A stretch of 9,502 nucleotides of DNA, taken from Actinomycetes bacterium. GTDB taxonomy: Bacteria; Actinomycetota; Acidimicrobiia; Acidimicrobiales; RAAP-2. The translations under genes and the position numbers were made by a program. Positions 5,667-9,502 of this stretch are shown here, in pieces. The stretch's first letter is position 1, and each line of letters begins with the position of its first letter. Location of the stretch: contig JAJZYE010000020.1 in NCBI GenBank assembly GCA_021806055.1, positions 1 to 9,502 on the forward strand. The letters run 5' to 3'. Below the pieces are notes generated by a model, which did not search any database, had not been told where the DNA came from, and saw nothing but the letters and a program-made list of their open reading frames with translations.

Positions 5667-6349
5667 CCGGTCACGTAGGGCGTCGCGGCGAGGCTCACGA
5701 TCACGTCGGCGACATCCTCGGGCCGACCGCTTCGCCGCAACGGCGCGTGCGCGGTCACGAAGCGGCGCTGGGCCTCCCAATCGGCGGTCCAGGGGGTGTC
5801 GACCAGCCCCGGCGCGACCGCGTTGACGCGAACCTCGGGGCCAACCGCCTTCGCGAGCAGCGCGGTGAGGTGGTTGAGCGCCGCCTTGGATGCCGCGTAG
5901 GGAATGGAGGATCCGGTCGGACGCAGTCCCGCGATCGACGTCACGTTCACGATCGAGCCTCGGGTCACGCGTAACGCGTCCATCGCCGCCACGCTCATCT
6001 GCCACGTGCCGAACACGTTGACCTCGAAGATCTCGCGCCACACGTCCAGCGAGGCGCTCGCGAGGTCGCGGTGGTCGATGACGCGTGTGGTGCCAGCGTT
6101 GTTGACCAGCACGTCGAGGCGACCGAACCGATCGAGGACCTCGGCGACGAGGGCGTAGCAGTCGTCGGCCAGCGCGATGTCGGCGCGCACGTAGTGCGAA
6201 CCGGGCGTAGCGCGCACCAACGCCTCCCCGACGTCGCTGCTCGCGCGTGAGTTGAACACCACGTTGGCCCCGTCGCGCGCGAAGCGGCGAGCCGTCGCTT
6301 CGCCGATGCCACTGGTCGATCCGGTCACCAGCACCACCCGATCGCTCAT
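5624..6349 (-). CDS. Short-chain dehydrogenase/reductase (classical SDR)
   Basis: This 241-residue NAD(P)-dependent oxidoreductase shows every classical SDR feature: cofactor loop TGSTSGIG (9-16), NNAG (83-86), and the catalytic tetrad Asn111, Ser138, Tyr151 and Lys155 with exact spacing (YAASK). The C-terminal VTGQVIVVDGG is typical of FabG or glucose-dehydrogenase-type members. Arg35 after the second strand (FNSR) hints at NADP(H). The start is ATG 6349, supported by CGGAGG five bases upstream; the longer open frame to 6442 adds only non-homologous residues. The ATG overlaps the upstream mutarotase stop (ATGA), so the two are cotranscribed and probably coupled. Beside a mutarotase, a sugar dehydrogenase role is plausible, since these enzymes often act on one anomer. 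A 3-oxoacyl-ACP reductase-like or other alcohol substrate cannot be excluded. Confidence 0.93.
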   Translation of the reverse strand: MSDRVVLVTGSTSGIGEATARRFARDGANVVFNSRASSDVGEALVRATPGSHYVRADIALADDCYALVAEVLDRFGRLDVLVNNAGTTRVIDHRDLASASLDVWREIFEVNVFGTWQMSVAAMDALRVTRGSIVNVTSIAGLRPTGSSIPYAASKAALNHLTALLAKAVGPEVRVNAVAPGLVDTPWTADWEAQRRFVTAHAPLRRSGRPEDVADVIVSLAATPYVTGQVIVVDGGLNLVS

Positions 6350-7257
6350 TCGCGCCTCCGCACCCGCCACGAGCCGGCCCAGTGCTGGCCCGGCTCGAGC
6401 ACGACGATATCCTTCCCGCTGCGCAGGGCGTCGGGCGGGCACGTCATCGGTTCGACCGCGACCGCGGTGCGGCGACGTCCGCGCTCGAGCGTGTCGCCCG
6501 TGAAGACCTGAACGTAGGGGAAGTTGCGGTCCATGCTGAGCTCCACGTGACCACCGGTGCGGTCCGTGAGGCCCACCGTGGCCAGGCCGAAGTCGTCGCG
6601 CAGTAATTCGGTAAAGGTCACGTCGAGCTCGTGGCCATTGATCGACTTGGCCAGGGTGAAGTCCAGGGCGTGGCCGCTGACCGGCAGTATCTCACCGGTG
6701 GGAAGTTGGCGCTCGTTCACGGCCACGAAAGCCCGCGCCGGGACGACCAGCTCGGCCCCCTCGATCGTCGGGGTGGTCACGGCGAGATACGGGTGGAAGC
6801 CGAGCCCGAAGGGCAGGGGCACGTCGTCGCGGTTGGTGACCGTCGTGGTCACGGTCAGGCCGAGCGAACCCAGGTGGTACGCCACCGCCACCTCGCTCAG
6901 GAACGGGTACTCGGGCGTCGGGTGCAAGAGGAGCGAGAGGACGCACCGGTTCTGATTGACGGACTCGACCCGAAAGGGTCGCCAGCGTACGAGTCCGTGC
7001 CGCGCCGTGGCGTGCGCGAGGTCGTCGACCGTCGTGGTGGCCGTGCGTTCAGAGAAGGACCAGTGCCCGTCACCCATGCGGTTCGGCCACGGGAAGAGCA
7101 TCTGGCCGCGAGCTCCCGACGCCGCCTCCTCGGCGGCGAAGCCCTCAATCACGCTCACGCCGCCCTTGACGTAGGTACGCAACGTGGCGCCCACCTCGGT
7201 GACCACCGCACGCTGATCGCCGTGGGCGATCGCTATCTGTTCACCCGATGGTCGCAT
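6346..7257 (-). CDS. Aldose 1-epimerase family protein (mutarotase)
   Basis: This 303-residue cytosolic enzyme of the galactose-mutarotase (GalM/YeaD-like) superfamily interconverts alpha and beta anomers of sugars. Active-site positions are visible in order: FPWPNRM with Asn59-Arg60, His87 in ARHGLVRW, His155 in GFHPY, and Glu269 in AVAVEPMTCPPDA, the expected catalytic base. The beta-rich sequence between them is typical of the fold. ATG 7257 is chosen: GAGGGA sits eight bases upstream and the domain begins immediately (IAIAHGDQRAVVTEVGATL). An open frame extends upstream to 7758, but that part is antisense to surE. It is the first gene of a two-gene operon whose second gene, the SDR, begins within its stop codon. 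The sugar handled is not evident; actinobacterial relatives are usually annotated only as aldose 1-epimerase family. Confidence 0.9.
   Translation of the reverse strand: MRPSGEQIAIAHGDQRAVVTEVGATLRTYVKGGVSVIEGFAAEEAASGARGQMLFPWPNRMGDGHWSFSERTATTTVDDLAHATARHGLVRWRPFRVESVNQNRCVLSLLLHPTPEYPFLSEVAVAYHLGSLGLTVTTTVTNRDDVPLPFGLGFHPYLAVTTPTIEGAELVVPARAFVAVNERQLPTGEILPVSGHALDFTLAKSINGHELDVTFTELLRDDFGLATVGLTDRTGGHVELSMDRNFPYVQVFTGDTLERGRRRTAVAVEPMTCPPDALRSGKDIVVLEPGQHWAGSWRVRRRE
6355..6360 (-). promoter_or_regulatory. Ribosome binding site CGGAGG that fixes the SDR start
   Basis: CGGAGG lies five bases before ATG 6349 on the minus strand, inside the end of the mutarotase gene. It is among the best Shine-Dalgarno matches in the window and argues against the longer reading of the SDR starting at 6442. 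Confidence 0.75.
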
Positions 7258-7285
7258 CGTCCGATTCCCTCGTTCCCTGGCCCGT

Positions 7286-7291
7286 AACCTA
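7286..7291 (-). promoter_or_regulatory. Candidate -10 box (TAGGTT) for the mutarotase-SDR operon
   Basis: TAGGTT (minus strand) fits TANNNT and would give a leader of about 20 bases containing the GAGGGA ribosome binding site (7266-7271). It lies in the 54-bp gap shared with the surE promoter. Confidence 0.3.
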
Positions 7292-7298
7292 CGCCCGT

Positions 7299-7304
7299 TA
7301 TCGT
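7299..7304 (+). promoter_or_regulatory. Candidate -10 box (TATCGT) for leaderless surE
   Basis: TATCGT fits TANNNT and is separated by seven bases from the surE ATG at 7312. No Shine-Dalgarno precedes that ATG (the preceding bases are ACGCAGT). This spacing puts the transcript start on the A of the ATG. Confidence 0.45.
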
Positions 7305-7311
7305 ACGCAGT

Positions 7312-8163
7312 ATGCGAATTCTGCTCACCAACGACGACGGCGTCGGCGCGCCGGGCATCGCCGTCCTCGCCCGGGCCCTGACGCGCTGGATCGAACGCGG
7401 ACCGTCCGACGAGGTCCGCGAGGCAGTGATCGTCGCACCCGACGTCAACTACTCGGGGATGTCGGCGGCAGTGGGCGACGTCTTCGACCACCCGTCCGTG
7501 CGCTACCGGCGCCACCGGATCGCCGGCGCCGAGGGGATCGACACCTACGCCCTCGAGGCACCACCTGCGCTGTGCGCGCTGCTCGGCGCCCTCGGCAGTT
7601 TCGACCACCAGCCGGACCTCGTGCTGTCGGGTATCAACGCGGGGGCCAACGTCGGGCGCAGTGTCCTGCACTCGGGAACCGTCGGCGCCATCCTGACCGC
7701 GGCGCAGCTCGGACTCTCGGGCATGGCGATCTCGGTCCAGTGGGGCGAGGACGTGCACTACGACACCGCCGCGGCCGTGGCCGTCGAGGTGCTCGAGGAG
7801 CTGATGAACGCTCCCTCACGCACGCTGTTCAACTTGAACGTACCCAACCTCCCCGCGGCGGCGCTGCACGGTGTGCGCCGGGGGCGGATCTCCACCGCGG
7901 GCGTCGTCAAGTCGGCCGGTCCGCGCGCCGGCGGCGAACCGCTGGCCGAGGAGGGCGACCTCCCCCTGCGCCTCGGCGCCGCGAGCCCGCAGCTCGGCGA
8001 CGTCAGCGACGAAGCACCCGATGACGACGGCGCGCTGTTGGCCGCCGGGTACGCCTCGCTCACCCCACTACGGGGACCCCACGAGGACACCGACACGGCC
8101 CTCGACGGACCGATGGCCCGAGCCCTCGCCGCGATCTCACGACACCTCGAGACGTACCGCTAA
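7312..8163 (+). CDS. surE: 5'/3'-nucleotidase SurE
   Basis: SurE is a metal-dependent phosphatase that dephosphorylates nucleoside 5'- and 3'-monophosphates in the cytosol and is linked to stationary-phase survival. The 283 residues begin with the diagnostic MRILLTNDDGVGAPGI. Metal ligands can be placed at Asp8, Asp9, Ser48 (APDVNYSGMS) and Asn109 (LSGINAGANVG). HSGTVGAILTAAQLG (120-134) matches the conserved YSGTVxAAxEG segment, with His replacing Tyr. The C-terminal third contains a long acidic, low-complexity stretch (about residues 215-250), then a conserved-looking GYASLTPLRGPHEDTD. The start coincides exactly with the conserved N-terminus, with no ribosome binding site and a -10 box seven bases upstream, suggesting a leaderless mRNA. 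It diverges from the mutarotase gene and shares its last four bases with the convergent arfB. Confidence 0.96.
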   Translation: MRILLTNDDGVGAPGIAVLARALTRWIERGPSDEVREAVIVAPDVNYSGMSAAVGDVFDHPSVRYRRHRIAGAEGIDTYALEAPPALCALLGALGSFDHQPDLVLSGINAGANVGRSVLHSGTVGAILTAAQLGLSGMAISVQWGEDVHYDTAAAVAVEVLEELMNAPSRTLFNLNVPNLPAAALHGVRRGRISTAGVVKSAGPRAGGEPLAEEGDLPLRLGAASPQLGDVSDEAPDDDGALLAAGYASLTPLRGPHEDTDTALDGPMARALAAISRHLETYR

Positions 8164-8555
8164 TCCTCGACGGGCGGGCGGCGGCGCTCCTTGATGGCGC
8201 CGCGCTCGCGCTTGTCGTCCACGCGTCGCCGACGCGACGACGCGGTCGGGCGGGTCGCCCGTCGCGGCGGCGGGGTCTGCAAAGCCTGAGCCAGACGCGC
8301 CGCCAGCTGCTCGCACGCGGCCGTGCGATTCTGAGCCTGCGAGCGAAAGCGGCCCGCGCTCGAGCGAACGACGGGCCCCAGCGTGTCGAGCAGCCGGTCG
8401 CGCTGCGTCGACGACAGAGACCGTGACGCCACCACGTCGAAACTCGCCACGACGCGCGTCAGCGCCCGGTTGGCGTGCTGGCCACCGGGACCACCCGACG
8501 TGGTCACGCGCAGGTCGATCTCGGACGCCGGGATCACTACCCCCACCGCGAGCAC
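8160..8555 (-). CDS. arfB: ArfB-type peptidyl-tRNA hydrolase (ribosome rescue factor)
   Basis: ArfB (YaeJ/ICT1 family) frees stalled ribosomes by hydrolysing peptidyl-tRNA in the A site without a stop codon. The 131 residues hold the class-I release-factor GGQ domain: VIPASEIDLRVTTSGGPGGQHANR with GGQ at about residues 24-26, and RSQAQNR (71-77), another conserved RF-domain motif. The last 35 residues are strongly basic (RRATRPTASSRRRRVDDKRERGAIKERRRP). This is the ArfB hallmark tail that enters the empty mRNA channel, and it separates this protein from RF1/RF2, which also have codon-recognition domains. GTG 8555 is preferred because family members start a few residues before the 'VIP..E' strand. 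An in-frame GTG at 8642 would add 29 residues, possible but unlike the family. Its TAG stop overlaps the surE TAA. Confidence 0.9.
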   Translation of the reverse strand: MLAVGVVIPASEIDLRVTTSGGPGGQHANRALTRVVASFDVVASRSLSSTQRDRLLDTLGPVVRSSAGRFRSQAQNRTAACEQLAARLAQALQTPPPRRATRPTASSRRRRVDDKRERGAIKERRRPPVED

Positions 8556-8703
8556 CAGCTCACCGTCGTCACCGAGGCGAGTGCCCACGAGACATCCTTC
8601 CACTGGCCGCTCGGCGTGCGCGCCGATCAGGCGTCTCCTCACTCTACCGACGCCCGCTGTCGACGCCGTGACCGCGCCCGACGGTCGCGGTGGGCTCGGC
8701 GGA

Positions 8704-8709
8704 TAGATT
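8704..8709 (+). promoter_or_regulatory. Candidate -10 box (TAGATT) for mmsA
   Basis: TAGATT fits TANNNT and lies 22 bases before the mmsA ATG, leaving room for the purine-rich ribosome binding site at 8716-8727. No good -35 hexamer is visible. Confidence 0.4.
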
Positions 8710-8731
8710 GGCCCCAGGAAGAAGGGGCCGT

Positions 8732-9502
8732 ATGCGAACGATTCCGCACGTCATTGGGGGCCAGCCTCGCGAGGGCGAGGGGGTGAGCCCCGTGCACAAC
8801 CCCGCGACCGGCGAGGTCACGGCACTCGTACCGGTCCCGGATCCCACGCTGGTCGACGAGGTGGTGGCAGTCGCCGCGCACGCCGCCTCGACCTGGCGCA
8901 ACTCGACGCAGTCGGCGCGCACCAACATCCTCTTCGCGTTCCGCCACCTCCTGGTCGAGCACACTGACGAACTGGCCGCCCTGGTCACCGCGGAACACGG
9001 CAAGACCCTGGCTGATGCTCGTGGCGAAATCGCCCGCGGCATCGAAAACGTCGAGTACGCCTGCGGCCTCGCCGAACTGCTCAAGGGGGACTTCTCCAAC
9101 CAAGTCGCCGATGGCGTCGACGTCCACTCGCTGCGCGAGCCCGTCGGGATCGTCGCCGCCATCACCCCGTTCAACTTCCCGGTAATGGTGCCACTATGGA
9201 TGAGCGCCAACGCACTCGCCACGGGCAACGCCGTCATTCTCAAGCCATCGGAACGTGACCCCTCTCCCGCGGTGCGACTCGCCGAGCTGCTGCAGATGGC
9301 GGGGCTGCCCGACGGTGTATTCAACGTGCTCCAGGGCAACGCCACCACGGTCAACCAGCTCCTCGAGCACTCGGGCGTGGACGCGGTGAGCTTCGTCGGC
9401 TCGACCCCCGTCGCGCGCCACGTCCACGCCACCGCCAGCGCGAACGAGAAGCGGGTCCAGGCCCTCGGCGGCGCCAAGAACCACATGGTGGTCCTGGCCG
9501 AC
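8732..9502 (+). CDS. mmsA: Methylmalonate-semialdehyde dehydrogenase (CoA-acylating), 3' part missing
   Basis: The enzyme oxidises methylmalonate semialdehyde (and malonate semialdehyde) to propionyl-CoA (acetyl-CoA) with NAD+ and CoA, in valine, thymine and inositol breakdown. The first 257 residues of a roughly 500-residue ALDH-superfamily protein are present; the window ends before the catalytic Cys. Diagnostic segments are EPVGIVAAITPFNFPVMVPL (136-155), LKPSE (170-174), FVGSTPVA (221-228) and LGGAKNHMVV (245-254). The Leu-Gly-Gly-Ala-Lys-Asn-His run replaces the ELGGK of hydrolytic ALDHs and so lacks their glutamate base, which is characteristic of the CoA-acylating MMSDH group. ATG 8732 starts the usual N-terminal 'HxIGG' strand and has AAGGGG four bases upstream. 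It diverges from arfB. No other valine-catabolism gene is visible, but the downstream neighbours are outside the window. Confidence 0.93.
   Translation, partial: MRTIPHVIGGQPREGEGVSPVHNPATGEVTALVPVPDPTLVDEVVAVAAHAASTWRNSTQSARTNILFAFRHLLVEHTDELAALVTAEHGKTLADARGEIARGIENVEYACGLAELLKGDFSNQVADGVDVHSLREPVGIVAAITPFNFPVMVPLWMSANALATGNAVILKPSERDPSPAVRLAELLQMAGLPDGVFNVLQGNATTVNQLLEHSGVDAVSFVGSTPVARHVHATASANEKRVQALGGAKNHMVVLAD

Noticed and set aside
6350..6442. 31-residue N-terminal extension of the SDR
   Set aside because: It has no SDR-like sequence, and CGGAGG directly before ATG 6349 gives a better start.
7258..7758. Upstream extension of the mutarotase reading frame
   Set aside because: It lies antisense to surE, and the enzyme domain and ribosome binding site both begin at 7257.
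8644..9486. 280-codon minus-strand open frame opposite mmsA
   Set aside because: The mmsA frame carries unmistakable dehydrogenase motifs; the reverse frame has none and is low-complexity.
1..9502. Search for CRISPR arrays, tRNA genes, transposon ends, toxin-antitoxin or phage-defence genes
   Set aside because: No spaced direct repeats, cloverleaf-like segments, transposase motifs or defence domains were seen on either strand by eye.

Overview
The window is high-GC DNA with dense, mostly non-overlapping genes. It carries several lineage markers: a clpS gene coupled to a DUF2017 gene, a DUF2236/MpaB-type oxygenase, and many GTG starts. Together these point to an actinobacterium. The composition and the Ig-like secreted protein would suit an uncultivated Acidimicrobiia-type lineage, but no rRNA or marker gene settles this. 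No tRNA, rRNA, CRISPR array, transposase, prophage or defence gene is visible. This looks like ordinary chromosome, not a mobile island.

Left part (1-4667, all on the minus strand, read right to left). clpS (N-degron adaptor of the Clp protease) overlaps its DUF2017 partner by one base. After a 387-bp non-coding gap come a large exported Ig-like protein of unknown function (1924-3540), a strong hairpin directly after its stop codon, a small exported LppX/LprG-like protein (1079-1798), and a DHA2 multidrug-type MFS transporter cut by the left edge. The transporter may be preceded by a small ORF whose TGA overlaps the transporter's GTG.

Middle part (4746-7257). A haem oxygenase-like DUF2236/MpaB protein reads rightward, divergent from clpS. 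It runs tail-to-tail, with a 43-bp overlap, into a leftward two-gene operon: an aldose 1-epimerase-like mutarotase followed by a short-chain dehydrogenase with a 4-bp ATGA overlap. A mutarotase next to an SDR suggests sugar oxidation, but the substrate cannot be read from the sequence.

Right part (7312-9502). surE (5'/3'-nucleotidase, probably leaderless) faces arfB (ribosome rescue peptidyl-tRNA hydrolase), and their stop codons share four bases. Divergent from arfB is mmsA (CoA-acylating methylmalonate-semialdehyde dehydrogenase), cut by the right edge.

The genes form several small independent units, not one pathway. The less explained parts are the exported pair at 1079-3540 with its hairpin and inverted-repeat-rich upstream region, the possible coupled leader ORF before the transporter, and a recurring TANNNT box 6-7 nt before ATG codons that suggests leaderless transcripts.
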